DNA from: Nitratidesulfovibrio sp. SRB-5
Lineage (GTDB): Bacteria; Desulfobacterota; Desulfovibrionia; Desulfovibrionales; Desulfovibrionaceae
Length of the DNA stretch: 64,000 nucleotides
NCBI RefSeq assembly: GCF_019931275.1
Contig: NZ_JAIOTY010000001.1
Coordinates: 434,001-498,000 of the forward strand
Reading direction: 5' to 3'
Position numbers and translations under genes: made by a program. Shown here in pieces: positions 49,712 to 58,758 of the stretch. Under the pieces are notes generated by a model. That model made no database searches and was not told the DNA's origin. It saw only the letters and a program-made list of their open reading frames with translations. How positions within the stretch are numbered: position 1 is the first letter of the stretch; the number at the start of each line of letters is the position of its first letter.

Positions 49712-50950
49712 ATGAGCGGCGCACCCCACTGTATGCACACGAACGGACGTCCCGGCGGCTGGCTGCTGCTGCCCGTGGCGCCGCGTTCCAACGCCCGCAG
49801 CCGCCATGGCGATCCGGGCGTGAGCACCCCGTGCGCCTGCGGAACGCAGCCCGCATCCCCAGCCATGCTGCCGCACGAAGCGCTGGAACACCTGCGCACG
49901 GTCATGGAATCGGGCGCGGTGGTGAACACGGTGGGCGTTGCCGGCCCCGGCGACCCGTTTGCCGTGCCCCACCGCACTCTGGAAACCCTGCATCTGGTGC
50001 GCGCCGCCTACCCGCACATCACCCTGTGCGTGACCACCAACGGCCTTGGCGTGGCCAGCCATGTCGCCGCCCTGACCGAGCTTGGCGTTGGCCACGTCAC
50101 CCTGCTCATGGACGCCGTGGACCCGGAACTGGTGGACACCCTGTATGCGTGGATACGCCCCGGCACCCGCACCCTGCGGCCCGGCGAAGGCGCCGCGCTG
50201 CTCGTGGACGAGCAGGCCGTGGCCCTTGCCGCGCTGGTCAGGGCGGGCATCGAGGTGACGGTGTGCGTCACCGTGTACCCCGGCATCAACGACGCCCACG
50301 TGGGCGACATTGCCGCCGCCGCCAAGGTGCTGGGCGCCTCGGGCATCTACGTGCTGCCCTTCGTGCCTGCCGACGCCGCCGCAGGCCCCGTGCCCGCCGC
50401 CGACGCGGCCACCATGGACGCCGCCCGCAACGCGGCAGCCGCCTTTCTGCCCGTGCTCGACGCCTCTGCCCGCGACGGCCTGCCCGTCGCGCGGCGCACC
50501 GGCATGGGATGCGGCGAACCCGTGGCCGTCACCGCCGGTTCCGGCCTGCCGCTGCCCGGCGGCAACCGCCCGTATGTGGCCGTGGCCAGCAGCGACGGCT
50601 TTGAAGTGGACGAACACCTTGGCCACGCCCGCCAGTTTCTGGTGTACGGGCCAAAGGATGGTCCCCAGACCGGTTCCATGGCCAGTTCCATGACCGGTCC
50701 GGTGGAGCTTCTGGGCGTGCGCCCGGCACCGCCCGCCGGTTCCGGCGACGCCCGGTGGGAGGCGCTGGCCGCCGTCCTGTCCGACTGCGCCTACCTGCTG
50801 GTGTCCAGCGCGGGCCAGCGGCCCGTGGAATGCCTGGCGGGCAAGGGGCTGCGCGTCATCCAGACCGAAGACAACATCGAAGGCCTCGTGGACGTGCTCT
50901 ACGGGGGTGGCAAGAAAGGCAAGAACCGCGGCAAGGGCCGCACAGTCTAG
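49712..50950 (+). CDS. NifB-like protein lacking radical-SAM cysteines, with C-terminal NifX-like domain
   Basis: 412 residues that align with NifB of this cluster along the whole length: VGVAGPGDPFAVPHRTLETL with VIGIAGPGDPMANPAETLETL-type sequence, then TTNGLGV, VDPELVDTLYAWI and VYPGINDAHV. The radical-SAM CxxxCxxC at Cys33, 37 and 40 of NifB reads Ser26, Ser30 and Gly33 here (PRSNARSRHG), and the HCKRC cysteines are gone too. From about residue 286 a NifX/NifB-C-terminal cofactor-binding domain follows (NRPYVAVASSDGFEVDEHLG). A catalytic NifB role is excluded; a carrier, scaffold or chaperone for cofactor intermediates is plausible. CGGAGA precedes the ATG. Confidence 0.85.
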   Translation: MSGAPHCMHTNGRPGGWLLLPVAPRSNARSRHGDPGVSTPCACGTQPASPAMLPHEALEHLRTVMESGAVVNTVGVAGPGDPFAVPHRTLETLHLVRAAYPHITLCVTTNGLGVASHVAALTELGVGHVTLLMDAVDPELVDTLYAWIRPGTRTLRPGEGAALLVDEQAVALAALVRAGIEVTVCVTVYPGINDAHVGDIAAAAKVLGASGIYVLPFVPADAAAGPVPAADAATMDAARNAAAAFLPVLDASARDGLPVARRTGMGCGEPVAVTAGSGLPLPGGNRPYVAVASSDGFEVDEHLGHARQFLVYGPKDGPQTGSMASSMTGPVELLGVRPAPPAGSGDARWEALAAVLSDCAYLLVSSAGQRPVECLAGKGLRVIQTEDNIEGLVDVLYGGGKKGKNRGKGRTV

Positions 50951-50974
50951 GTATTGCAAGGGAGAGGAAGGACC

Positions 50975-51277
50975 ATGCCCAAGCCGACGCATCAGATTCT
51001 CGTGTGCCAGAGCTTCCGTCACAAGGGCGAACCCAAGGGCGTCTGTTTCAAGCAGACCGACGGGTTCCTGCAGTACCTCGAAGAGGAAATCCTTGATCGC
51101 GGGCTGGACATCCTGGTCACCGCCACCGGGTGTCTGAAGGCCTGCGAGGAAGGCCCCGTCCTCGTGGTGCAGCCGCAGAACTGGTGGTTCAAGGGCGTGG
51201 ACAGCCACGACGCCATCGATGCCATCCTCGACGGCATCGAAGACGGCGAACCCAATGCCGACTACCTGATGTACTGA
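50975..51277 (+). CDS. Thioredoxin-like [2Fe-2S] ferredoxin of the nif cluster
   Basis: 100 residues with Cys11, Cys24, Cys53 and Cys57, the spacing of the thioredoxin-fold [2Fe-2S] ferredoxins. The Clostridium pasteurianum 2Fe ferredoxin is of the same size and type and is known to interact with the MoFe protein. Here the gene lies between the NifB-like gene and nifE, 24 bp after the former. A role in electron supply to nitrogenase or in cofactor assembly fits. GGAGAGGAAGG precedes the ATG. Confidence 0.92.
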   Translation: MPKPTHQILVCQSFRHKGEPKGVCFKQTDGFLQYLEEEILDRGLDILVTATGCLKACEEGPVLVVQPQNWWFKGVDSHDAIDAILDGIEDGEPNADYLMY

Positions 51278-51287
51278 GGAAGAATTT

Positions 51288-51380
51288 CCGGGGGAAGGGA
51301 CCCTTTGCGGCAGCCGTTGGGCGAGTTTGCGAGCCTTACGGATGGCGACCGCAGAGCGTGAAAGGGTCTCCTTCCCCCGG
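51288..51380 (+). repeat. Hairpin related to the dispersed repeat, copy 6 (ferredoxin-nifE)
   Basis: Ten bases after the ferredoxin stop. Arms CCGGGGGAAGG-GACCCTTT and AAAGGGTCTCCTTCCCCCGG. The interior is the module GCAGCCGTTGGGCGAGTTTG then CGAGCCTTACGG, shared with copy 5 (same sense) and copy 4 (inverted). It lacks the CCGGTCACG loop. Confidence 0.65.
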
Positions 51381-51487
51381 ACCCCCATCCCCCCAAACTT
51401 TTCAACGGGGGGGCCGCAAGGAACAGCGGGAAACGCCACAGCAGGACAACACAAGATTTCGCGCAGCTACGACAAAGGGGAAAGACC

Positions 51488-52912
51488 ATGACCACCGCAA
51501 CCGCACCCAACGTTACCGCCACGGCAGAATGCCGCGACGCGGATCTTCTGGACGAACGGAAGAAGCAGGTGCACCGCGCCGGGCAGGGTCCCATCGACAT
51601 GGCCTGCAACCGCGAGAGCCTCGCGGGGGCCGTCAGCCAGCGCGCCTGCGTGTTCTGCGGCTCGCGCGTGGTGCTGTACCCCATCGCCGACGCGCTGCAC
51701 CTGGTGCACGGCCCCATCGGCTGCGCCGCCTACACCTGGGACATCCGGGGGGCGCTTTCGTCCGGGCCGGAACTGCACCGCCTGAGCTTTTCCACAGACC
51801 TGCAGGAAAAGGACGTCATCTTCGGCGGCGAAAAGAAGCTGGCCGCCGCGCTGGACGAACTGATCGACCTGCACAATCCCAAGGCCGCCTTTGTCTACTC
51901 CACCTGCATCGTGGGCCTGATCGGCGACGATCTGGGCGCGGTGTGCCGCAAGATGTCCGAGAACAAGGGCATCCCGGTCATTCCCGTGCAGTCGGAAGGC
52001 TTCAAGGGCAACAAGCGCGAAGGCTACCTTGCCGCGTGCAAGGCCATGTTCCGGCTGGTGGGCACCGCGCCCACGGACGACGTTTCGCCCCTTTCCGTGA
52101 ACATCCTCGGCGACTTCAACCTGGCGGGCGAAATCTGGATCGTGCGCGGCTACCTTGCGCGCATGGGCATTCAGGTGGTGGCCAACATCACCGGCGATGG
52201 CCGGGTGGACGACATCCGCCGCTGCCACGGCGCGGCCCTGAACCTGGTGCAGTGCAGCGGCTCCACCATGGATCTGGCCAAGATGATGAAGGAAAAATAC
52301 GGCACCCCGCACCTGCGCGTGTCGTACCTGGGCATCGAGGACATGGCCGATTCGCTGTATGCCGTGGCCGAACATTTCGAATCCGTGGACCCCGGCATCG
52401 TGGAACGCACCCGCGACCTGGTGCGCGAGGAACTGGCCGCCCTCATGCCGCGCCTGCGCGACATCCGGCGCGACCTTTCCGGCAAGCGCGCCGCCATCTA
52501 CGTGGGCGGTTCGTTCAAGGCGTTCTCGCTGATCAAGGCCTTCCGGCACATCGGCATGAACGTGGTGCTGGTGGGCTCGCAGACCGGCACGCAGGAAGAA
52601 TACCGGGAACTGGAAACCGTGTGCGACCCCGGCACCGTCATCATCGACGACGCCAACCCGCTGGAGCTTTCGCACTACGTGCGCGAACTGGACGTGGACG
52701 TGTTCGTGGGCGGCGTGAAGGAACGCCCCATCGCCCACAAGCTGGGCGTGGGCTTCTGCGACCACAACCACGAGCGCAAGATCGCGCTGGCCGGTTTCGA
52801 GGGCATGTACAACTTCGCCCGCGAGGTGCACGCCTCGGTCATGAGTCCCGTCTGGCGGTTCGTGCCCCGCCGGGCCAGGCGCGCCGCCACTCCCGCTGGC
52901 GCGGATGCATAG
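51488..52912 (+). CDS. nifE: Nitrogenase cofactor scaffold protein NifE
   Basis: 474 residues, homologous to NifD. With NifN it forms the scaffold on which NifB-co matures to FeMo-co. Key cysteines are in QRACVFCGSRVV, HGPIGCAAYTWD and YSTCIVGLIGDD. It lacks the NifD internal extension. It has a short Ala/Thr-rich N-terminal tail. AAGGGGAAAG precedes the ATG. nifN starts ten bases after its stop. Confidence 0.97.
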   Translation: MTTATAPNVTATAECRDADLLDERKKQVHRAGQGPIDMACNRESLAGAVSQRACVFCGSRVVLYPIADALHLVHGPIGCAAYTWDIRGALSSGPELHRLSFSTDLQEKDVIFGGEKKLAAALDELIDLHNPKAAFVYSTCIVGLIGDDLGAVCRKMSENKGIPVIPVQSEGFKGNKREGYLAACKAMFRLVGTAPTDDVSPLSVNILGDFNLAGEIWIVRGYLARMGIQVVANITGDGRVDDIRRCHGAALNLVQCSGSTMDLAKMMKEKYGTPHLRVSYLGIEDMADSLYAVAEHFESVDPGIVERTRDLVREELAALMPRLRDIRRDLSGKRAAIYVGGSFKAFSLIKAFRHIGMNVVLVGSQTGTQEEYRELETVCDPGTVIIDDANPLELSHYVRELDVDVFVGGVKERPIAHKLGVGFCDHNHERKIALAGFEGMYNFAREVHASVMSPVWRFVPRRARRAATPAGADA

Positions 52913-52922
52913 GGGGTGTGCC

Positions 52923-54587
52923 ATGACGCTTGATTTCGTTGAACCCGAAGGCACTTGTGCCAGTGGCGATGCCGTGTCCTGTGACTGTGGCAGTGACTGC
53001 GGTGGAAGCTGTAGCGAATCCGCCCCGCGCGGCTGTGCTGACGACTGCGCAGACGGCTGCGGCTGTTCCGGAACCCCGGAAGCCGGTGCGGACGACCGCT
53101 GCCTGGCCCCGGTTGCGCTGAAGGCCGCGCCGTCAGGAGCGGTTCCGGGAACGGCGGCCACCAGCGGCGGCAAACCCGGCAAGGCCCCGCGCCCCAAGCG
53201 CCCCGACTTCGTTTCCACCACCAACGCCTGCAAGCTGTGCACGCCGCTGGGGGCCATGCTGGCCTTCCGGGGCGTGGAAGGCGCCGTGCCCTTCCTGCAC
53301 GGTTCGCAGGGCTGCGCCACCTACATGCGGCGCTACGTCATCAGCCACTACCGCGAGCCCATGGACATCGCCTCGTCCTCGCTGGGCGAAAAGCAGGCCG
53401 TGTACGGCGGGGGGCCCAACCTGAAGAAGGGCATCCTCAACGTCATGAAGAAGTACGACCCCGTGCTGGTGGGCGTTGCCACCACCTGCCTCACCGAGAC
53501 CATCGGCGACGACGTGGGCGGCTACCTGCGCGAATTCCGCAACGAATTCGGCGACCTCGACCTGCCGGAAATCGTCCACGTGCACACGCCCAGCTACAAC
53601 GGCACGCACATGGAAGGCTGGAACGCCGCCGTGCGCGCCCTGGTGGACCAACTGGCGAAGGAGAAGGTAGAACCCCACGGCAAGGTGGCCCTGCTGCCCG
53701 GCTTCGTTTCCCCGGCGGACCTGCGCCACCTGCGTGACCTTGTCGCCGATTTCGGCTCCGACGCGGTGATCCTGCCCGACCTGTCCGACCCGCTGGATGG
53801 TCCGGCGCTGGAAGACTACACCCCGCTGCCCGAGGGTGGCACCCCGCTGGCCGACATCCGCGCCCTGTCCGGCGCGGCGGCGGTCATCGAATGCGGCCGC
53901 TCGCTGGCCATGACCCCCACCGGTTCATCCGGCTCATTCGGCTCCGCTGGCCCGGCCACGGCGGGGCGGGTGCTGCACGAACGCTTCGGCCTGCCGCTGC
54001 ACGCCGTGGGCCTGCCCATCGGCCTGCGTGAAACCGACGCCCTTGTCGCCGCGCTGGAGGCCATTACCGGCAAGCCCCTGCCCCGCAGGCACGAACTGGA
54101 GCGCGGGCGGTTCGTCGATGCCCTGGTGGACGGCCACAAGTACGTGTCCGGCAAGCGCGCCGTGGTCTACGGCGAGGCTGATCTGGTCATCGGCCTTGTC
54201 TCCCTGCTGACCGAGATCGGCGTGCACACCGTGCTGGCCGCCACCGGCACGCGCGGGGCGCATCTGGCCGAATCCGTCGCCGCCGTCACCGAAGGCATGC
54301 TGCCCGCAATGCCCACGGTCATCGAGGGCGCGGACTTCGAGGAAATCGCCGACACGGCGGAAGGACTTTCGCCCGATCTCTTGGTGGGCAACAGCAAGGG
54401 CTACCGCTACGCCCGGCAGTGGAACATCCCCCTCGTGCGGGCGGGCTTTCCCATCCACGACCGCTTCGGCGGCCACCGCCTGCTGCACGTGGGCTACGTC
54501 GGTGCCCAGGCCCTCATGGACCGCATCGTCAACGCCGTCATCGAGAAGACCCAGAGTGATAGCCCTGTAGGATATTGCTATCTTTAG
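52923..54587 (+). CDS. nifN: Nitrogenase cofactor scaffold protein NifN with cysteine-rich N-terminal extension
   Basis: 554 residues. The conserved NifN/NifK-like part begins near residue 94 (RPDFVSTTNACKLCTPLGAM) with HGSQGCATYMRRYVISHYRE and ATTCLTETIGDDVG. The first 90 residues are an extra segment with ten cysteines in about 50 residues (pairs and CxC, for example SCDCGSDCGGSC and DGCGC), unlike standard NifN. I chose the ATG at 52923 because AGGGGGT precedes it; an ATG inside nifE at 52905 is less likely. It partners NifE. Confidence 0.94.
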   Translation: MTLDFVEPEGTCASGDAVSCDCGSDCGGSCSESAPRGCADDCADGCGCSGTPEAGADDRCLAPVALKAAPSGAVPGTAATSGGKPGKAPRPKRPDFVSTTNACKLCTPLGAMLAFRGVEGAVPFLHGSQGCATYMRRYVISHYREPMDIASSSLGEKQAVYGGGPNLKKGILNVMKKYDPVLVGVATTCLTETIGDDVGGYLREFRNEFGDLDLPEIVHVHTPSYNGTHMEGWNAAVRALVDQLAKEKVEPHGKVALLPGFVSPADLRHLRDLVADFGSDAVILPDLSDPLDGPALEDYTPLPEGGTPLADIRALSGAAAVIECGRSLAMTPTGSSGSFGSAGPATAGRVLHERFGLPLHAVGLPIGLRETDALVAALEAITGKPLPRRHELERGRFVDALVDGHKYVSGKRAVVYGEADLVIGLVSLLTEIGVHTVLAATGTRGAHLAESVAAVTEGMLPAMPTVIEGADFEEIADTAEGLSPDLLVGNSKGYRYARQWNIPLVRAGFPIHDRFGGHRLLHVGYVGAQALMDRIVNAVIEKTQSDSPVGYCYL

Positions 54588-54607
54588 GAATAGCGAAGGA
54601 GACCGCC

Positions 54608-55891
54608 ATGAAGCCGCTGCGCACCACCCCCCCCGGCCATCCGTGCTTTGATCACAACAGCGCCTCGTCCTGCGGTCGTGTCCATGTTCCCGTGGCGCCC
54701 AGGTGCAACATCCAGTGCGGGTACTGCAACCGCAAGTACGACTGCGTCAACGAATCGCGCCCCGGCGTGACCAGCGCGGTGCTTTCGCCGCGCCAGGCCC
54801 TGGAGTACGTGGACAAGGTGCTGGCGGCGGACCCGCGCATCACCGTCATCGGCATCGCCGGCCCCGGCGACCCCATGGCCAACCCGGCGGAAACGCTGGA
54901 AACGCTGCGGCTGGTGCATGAAAGGCATCCCGAACTGCTGTTCTGTCTCTCGTCCAACGGCCTTGGCCTGCCGCCGCATCTCGACCGGCTGAAGGAACTG
55001 GGCGTCACCCACGTCACCGTCACCATCAACGCGGTGGACCCGGCCATCGGCGAAAAGCTGTATTCCTGGGTGCGCGACGACAAGGTGGTCTGGCGTGGCC
55101 GCGAGGCGGCGGAATTGCTGCTTGCGCGCCAGCTCGAATCGGTGCGCGGCCTTGTGGAGCGCGGCATGGTCGTCAAGGTCAACACCATCCTGGTGCCCGG
55201 CGTGAACGACCACCACGTGGAAGAGGTGGCGCGCGTGGTGGGCGAACTGGGGGCCACCATCCAGAACATCATTCCGCTGAAGCCCACGGCGGATACCCCG
55301 CTGGCCCACCTGCCGGAACCGGACGCCGCCGCCGTCAACGCGGCGCGCAAGGGCGCGGGCGGGCACATTTCGCAGATGACCCACTGCAAGCGCTGCCGCG
55401 CCGATGCCGTGGGCCTGCTGCACGAGGACAAGTCCGCCGAGATGGCCGAAACCCTGCGCGCCTGCGCCGCCAGCAAGACCGAAGAAGCGGAACGCCCCTA
55501 CGTGGCCGTGGCCACGCGCGAAGGCATGCTGGTCAACCAGCACCTGGGCGAGGCCGCCCGGTTTCAGGTCTGGGGGCAGGGGGCGAGCGGCTTCTACCTC
55601 GTGGAGGAACGCCTTGCGCCCAAGCCCGGCTGCGGCCCGGAACGCTGGAAGCAGGTGGCCCATACCCTGCGCGATTGCCGCGCCCTGCTGTGCGCCGCCT
55701 TTGGCGCGCACCCGGAAGGGATTCTGGTGGCCGCCGGGGTGAAGCCCGTCGAGGCCTCCGGCTTCATCGAGGATGCACTGGAGGTGGTCTTCGGCAACGG
55801 CAACACCGCTCCGTTGCGTGGCCGCAAGGGCGGCGTGGGCAAGACCTCGTGCGCAGGGGGCGGGTGTCGCGGCACCGGCGAGGGCTGTTAG
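54608..55891 (+). CDS. nifB: Radical SAM protein NifB with C-terminal NifX-like domain
   Basis: 427 residues. The radical-SAM motif lies at Cys33, Cys37 and Cys40 (PRCNIQCGYC), followed by a second cysteine pair in THCKRCRAD; these build NifB-co, the 8Fe-9S-carbide precursor of FeMo-co. From about residue 295 comes a NifX-like cofactor-binding domain (ERPYVAVATREGMLVNQHLG). The tail is Cys/Gly-rich (TSCAGGGCRGTGEGC). AAGGAG precedes the ATG, 20 bases after nifN. A dispersed hairpin repeat begins at the stop codon. Confidence 0.97.
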   Translation: MKPLRTTPPGHPCFDHNSASSCGRVHVPVAPRCNIQCGYCNRKYDCVNESRPGVTSAVLSPRQALEYVDKVLAADPRITVIGIAGPGDPMANPAETLETLRLVHERHPELLFCLSSNGLGLPPHLDRLKELGVTHVTVTINAVDPAIGEKLYSWVRDDKVVWRGREAAELLLARQLESVRGLVERGMVVKVNTILVPGVNDHHVEEVARVVGELGATIQNIIPLKPTADTPLAHLPEPDAAAVNAARKGAGGHISQMTHCKRCRADAVGLLHEDKSAEMAETLRACAASKTEEAERPYVAVATREGMLVNQHLGEAARFQVWGQGASGFYLVEERLAPKPGCGPERWKQVAHTLRDCRALLCAAFGAHPEGILVAAGVKPVEASGFIEDALEVVFGNGNTAPLRGRKGGVGKTSCAGGGCRGTGEGC

Positions 55892-56017
55892 TTTTCGCAA
55901 GTTCTCCGTGTGCTGGCTTCGTCAGAAGGTGTCGCTTGCTCCGGTCACGCACCTTTAGTGCGCTCCCGCCGCAACCGCCTCGTCTTCCTTGCCAGCGCAC
56001 GGATTGCATGCGGAAAC
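55891..56017 (+). repeat. Dispersed post-stop hairpin repeat, copy 7 (after nifB)
   Basis: Starts at the end of the nifB stop codon. Outer arms GTTTTCGCAA../..TTGCATGCGGAAAC; inner CCGTGTGCTGGC/GCCAGCGCACGG. The loop reads CCGGTCACGCAC, CTTTA, GTGCGCTCCC. It may terminate or protect the nif transcript. Confidence 0.8.
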
Positions 56018-56071
56018 CGAAGGCGTGTCGATCCCGCGCGATGGCAGGAACGCCATCCGAAGGCTGAACGC

Positions 56072-56106
56072 GAAAAAACGGCGGCTCTCCTTGGGGAGGG
56101 CCGCCG
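56072..56106 (-). terminator. Terminator of the rhodanese gene
   Basis: On the minus strand CGGCGGCCCTCC, loop CCAA, GGAGAGCCGCCG, then TTTTTTCGCG. It lies about 50 bp after the rhodanese stop. Confidence 0.85.
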
Positions 56107-56157
56107 CATGTTGCGTGCGGGCAGGAAGGCGGGAGGGGGCGCGAAGAGGGAAAGGGG

Positions 56158-56706
56158 CTACTTTTCCAGCGGCAGGCCCGCCGCGTTCCAGGCCAGCGTG
56201 CCGCCGTCCATGTGCAGGACCGACGTGAAGCCGAGTTCGCGGAACACTTCCAGCGCCTTGCTGCTGCGGTTGCCCGAGCGGCAGTAGACGAGATAGGTGC
56301 GGTTGCGGTTCAGCGAGCGTACCCGGTCGCGGAATTCCGGCGAGGTGAAGTCGATGTTCCGCGCGCCCTGCAGGTGGCCTTCGGAAAATTCTCCGGGGGT
56401 GCGCACGTCCAGCACCATGAAGGCTTCGTCGTTCGCACGCTGTCCCATGACGGTGGCGGCCTCTTGCGGCGTCACGTTGCGCCAGCCCGCGACGTGTCCG
56501 TCGATCTGCCCGGCGGTCTGTTGAGCGGCCCTGACAATGTCGGGCGCTATCCGTGGCAGCATGGCCTGCACCGAGTACGCCGCCACGCACAGGGCGGCCA
56601 GCCACAACAGCATGGTGCGCAGCGTGGTGCGCTTGCGGGCGTAGGGGATGCGGGCGTGTTCCGCGCGCGGGCTGAATTCTTCGTCGGGTTCGGGACGGTA
56701 GGTCAT
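56158..56706 (-). CDS. Membrane-anchored rhodanese-domain protein
   Basis: 182 residues. A membrane helix (about 33-52, TMLLWLAALCVAAYSVQAML) is followed by a rhodanese domain with the active-site loop YCRSGNRSS carrying the catalytic Cys; the domain would be periplasmic or membrane-facing. Such proteins transfer sulfane sulfur or sense it. I chose the ATG at MTYRPEP because CAGGAGCC precedes it. It lies between nifB and ilvN on the opposite strand; no link to nitrogen fixation is evident. Confidence 0.9.
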   Translation of the reverse strand: MTYRPEPDEEFSPRAEHARIPYARKRTTLRTMLLWLAALCVAAYSVQAMLPRIAPDIVRAAQQTAGQIDGHVAGWRNVTPQEAATVMGQRANDEAFMVLDVRTPGEFSEGHLQGARNIDFTSPEFRDRVRSLNRNRTYLVYCRSGNRSSKALEVFRELGFTSVLHMDGGTLAWNAAGLPLEK

Positions 56707-56959
56707 GGCGGCTCCTGCTGCGGGCAAGGCGGTGTGGCCGGAACGGGCGGCACGGCGCGGGAGCACGCCGCCTGCCGATGGCTAGCCATAGATAGGTCCG
56801 CGCCGTCCCGCTGGCAACCGTGGCGATGTGCCGCCTGCGTCCAGCGTCCTCTTGCCTTGCTTCGCCGCCGGTCACGCGTTGCCAATATCCGGTCAAGCCG
56901 TTGCGTGAAGCGCCACCGTCGCGCTATGCTCTGCCCCATCGACACATGGGAGTGCCGCC

Positions 56960-57442
56960 ATGAAACATACATTGTCCGTGCTGGTGAAGAACAGGGCCGG
57001 GGCCGTGGCCGAGGCCACCGACGTCTTCCGGCGCCGGGGCATCAGCTTTCGCTCCATATCCTGCGCCGAGACCGAGGATTTCGACGTCTCGCGCCTCGTG
57101 CTGACCGTGGAGGACCACGAGGCCGAACTGGAATCCATCGCCGACGAACTGCGCGCCCAGGACGTGGTGGCCACGGTCGAGGACCTTTCACGCCGCGACT
57201 TCGTGGACCGCGAACTGGTGCTGGTGAAGGTGGACGTGACCCGCGAAACCACCACCCAGATCATGCAGGTGTGCGAGGTGTTCCGCGCCAGCGTCATCGG
57301 CATGGGGCAGGAAACCATGACCGTGGAAATGACCGGCGACACCCAGAAGGTGGACGGCTTCATCCGCATGTTGCGCCCGTTCGGCATTCGCAGTCTGGCG
57401 AGGACGGGCGTGGTTGCCATGAAGCGCGGCGACGACGACTAG
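56960..57442 (+). CDS. ilvN: Acetolactate synthase small (regulatory) subunit
   Basis: 160 residues with two ACT-like halves (TLSVLVKNRAGAVAEATDVF at the N-terminus, RELVLVKVDVTRETTTQIMQ in the middle), the layout of the ilvN/ilvH regulatory subunit that gives valine feedback to acetolactate synthase. The catalytic ilvB/ilvI gene is not adjacent. GGGAG precedes the ATG. A dispersed hairpin repeat begins at the stop codon. Whether it is closer to ilvN or ilvH cannot be told here. Confidence 0.92.
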   Translation: MKHTLSVLVKNRAGAVAEATDVFRRRGISFRSISCAETEDFDVSRLVLTVEDHEAELESIADELRAQDVVATVEDLSRRDFVDRELVLVKVDVTRETTTQIMQVCEVFRASVIGMGQETMTVEMTGDTQKVDGFIRMLRPFGIRSLARTGVVAMKRGDDD

Positions 57443-57568
57443 CAGGGGCGGCGATTTTGCCGGATCGCTGCGTCAGCCGCCGTTTCCGCTCCGGTCACGC
57501 ACCAAAGAGTGCGCTCCCATCGCGGAAACGCCGTCTTCCTTGCGCTACGGCAAACGTGCCACCCCTGC
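57442..57568 (+). repeat. Dispersed post-stop hairpin repeat, copy 8 (after ilvN)
   Basis: Starts at the last base of the ilvN stop. Outer arms GCAGGGGCGGC/GCCACCCCTGC; inner CGTTTCCGC/GCGGAAACG. The loop reads CCGGTCACGCAC, CAAAGA, GTGCGCTCCC. It sits between ilvN and ptb. Confidence 0.8.
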
Positions 57569-57690
57569 ATGAAGAAATTTGCAGTGGATTGCATCGTTGC
57601 GCGGCGTGTTCCTTTCCGCGCTGATGTTCACACGCGGCCTCGTTTTCCCTTTCCCGTTCACGACGTCCATCTCCAGCGGAGCATGCCGGT

Positions 57691-58665
57691 TTGACCACTG
57701 AAGCAAAGATTTGCCAGGGCCCGCACACGGGCGGGCAGGGGCCGAGCAGCCTTGACGAACTGGTCGCGCGCGTGGCCGCCTGCGGGGCGCGTCCGCGCAT
57801 CGCGCTGGCCGCCTGTGCAGAGGCCCATGCCCTGGGCGCGTTGCTGGACGCCATGGAGCGGGGCATCGCCCAGCCCCTGCTGGTGGGCGACATGGACCAG
57901 ACCGCGCGCATCGCGGCGGAGCTTGGGCGCGACATTTCCGGCATTGCCGCCGTGCACGCCCCCGACCCGCGCGAGGCCGTGCAGTGCGCCGTGGACATGG
58001 TGCGGCGCGGCGAGGCCGATGTGCTCATGAAGGGGCTGGTGAATACCGATGTGTTGCTGCGCCGGGTGCTCAACCGCGCCACCGGCCTGCCCCCCAAGGG
58101 CGTGTTGAGCCATGTGGCCGTGTTCGAACTGCCCGCGTCGGGCGGCACCACCCGGCTGGCCATGATGACGGACGCCGCCGTGAACATCCGCCCCAACTTG
58201 CAGCGCAAGCTGGAAATCGTGCACAACGCCGTGGCCGTGGCCCGCGCGCTGGGCATTGCCCGGCCCCGCGTGGCCATGCTGGCCGCCACCGAAAAGGTCA
58301 TCCTGCCCGCCATGCCCGCCACGCTGGACGCCCAGATCGTGGCCCGCATGGCCGAGCAGGGCGAATTCGGCGAGGCGGACGTGGCCGGGCCCATGGCCCT
58401 CGACATCGCCCTTTCGCCCGACGCGGCAACTCGCAAGGGAGTGGACCACCCCGTGGCCGGGTGCGCCGACATCCTCGTGGCGCCGGACATCGAAAGCGGC
58501 AACATCCTGTACAAGTCGCTGACCATCCTGGCCCGCGCGGACATGGCCAGCACCATGGCGGGCAGTTCCGCGCCGCTGGTGGTCACCTCGCGCGGGGACA
58601 GCGAACGGTCCAAGTTCTGCTCCATCGCGCTGGCGGGGTATCTGGCCCTGGCCGCAAGAAGCTAG
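57691..58665 (+). CDS. ptb: Phosphate butyryltransferase-like acyltransferase
   Basis: 324 residues of the phosphate acetyl/butyryl transferase family, which interconverts acyl-CoA and acyl-phosphate. The sequences AADVLMKGLVNTDVLLRRVL-like (GEADVLMKGLVNTD) and the C-terminal GSSAPLVVTSRGDSERSKF are typical of Ptb. Translation appears to start at TTG (57691); no in-frame ATG lies near, and CGGAG precedes it. With buk downstream it would form an acyl-phosphate/ATP-yielding pathway from butyryl-CoA or branched acyl-CoAs. Confidence 0.88.
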   Translation: MTTEAKICQGPHTGGQGPSSLDELVARVAACGARPRIALAACAEAHALGALLDAMERGIAQPLLVGDMDQTARIAAELGRDISGIAAVHAPDPREAVQCAVDMVRRGEADVLMKGLVNTDVLLRRVLNRATGLPPKGVLSHVAVFELPASGGTTRLAMMTDAAVNIRPNLQRKLEIVHNAVAVARALGIARPRVAMLAATEKVILPAMPATLDAQIVARMAEQGEFGEADVAGPMALDIALSPDAATRKGVDHPVAGCADILVAPDIESGNILYKSLTILARADMASTMAGSSAPLVVTSRGDSERSKFCSIALAGYLALAARS

Positions 58666-58758
58666 CGCCCGCCCCGACCGTCCGTTCCATTCTTTTCCGG
58701 CGGCCCGCATGCCGCGTTGCCGTCCTTGCACGACACCGCCTTTCGAGAGGATATCCAT

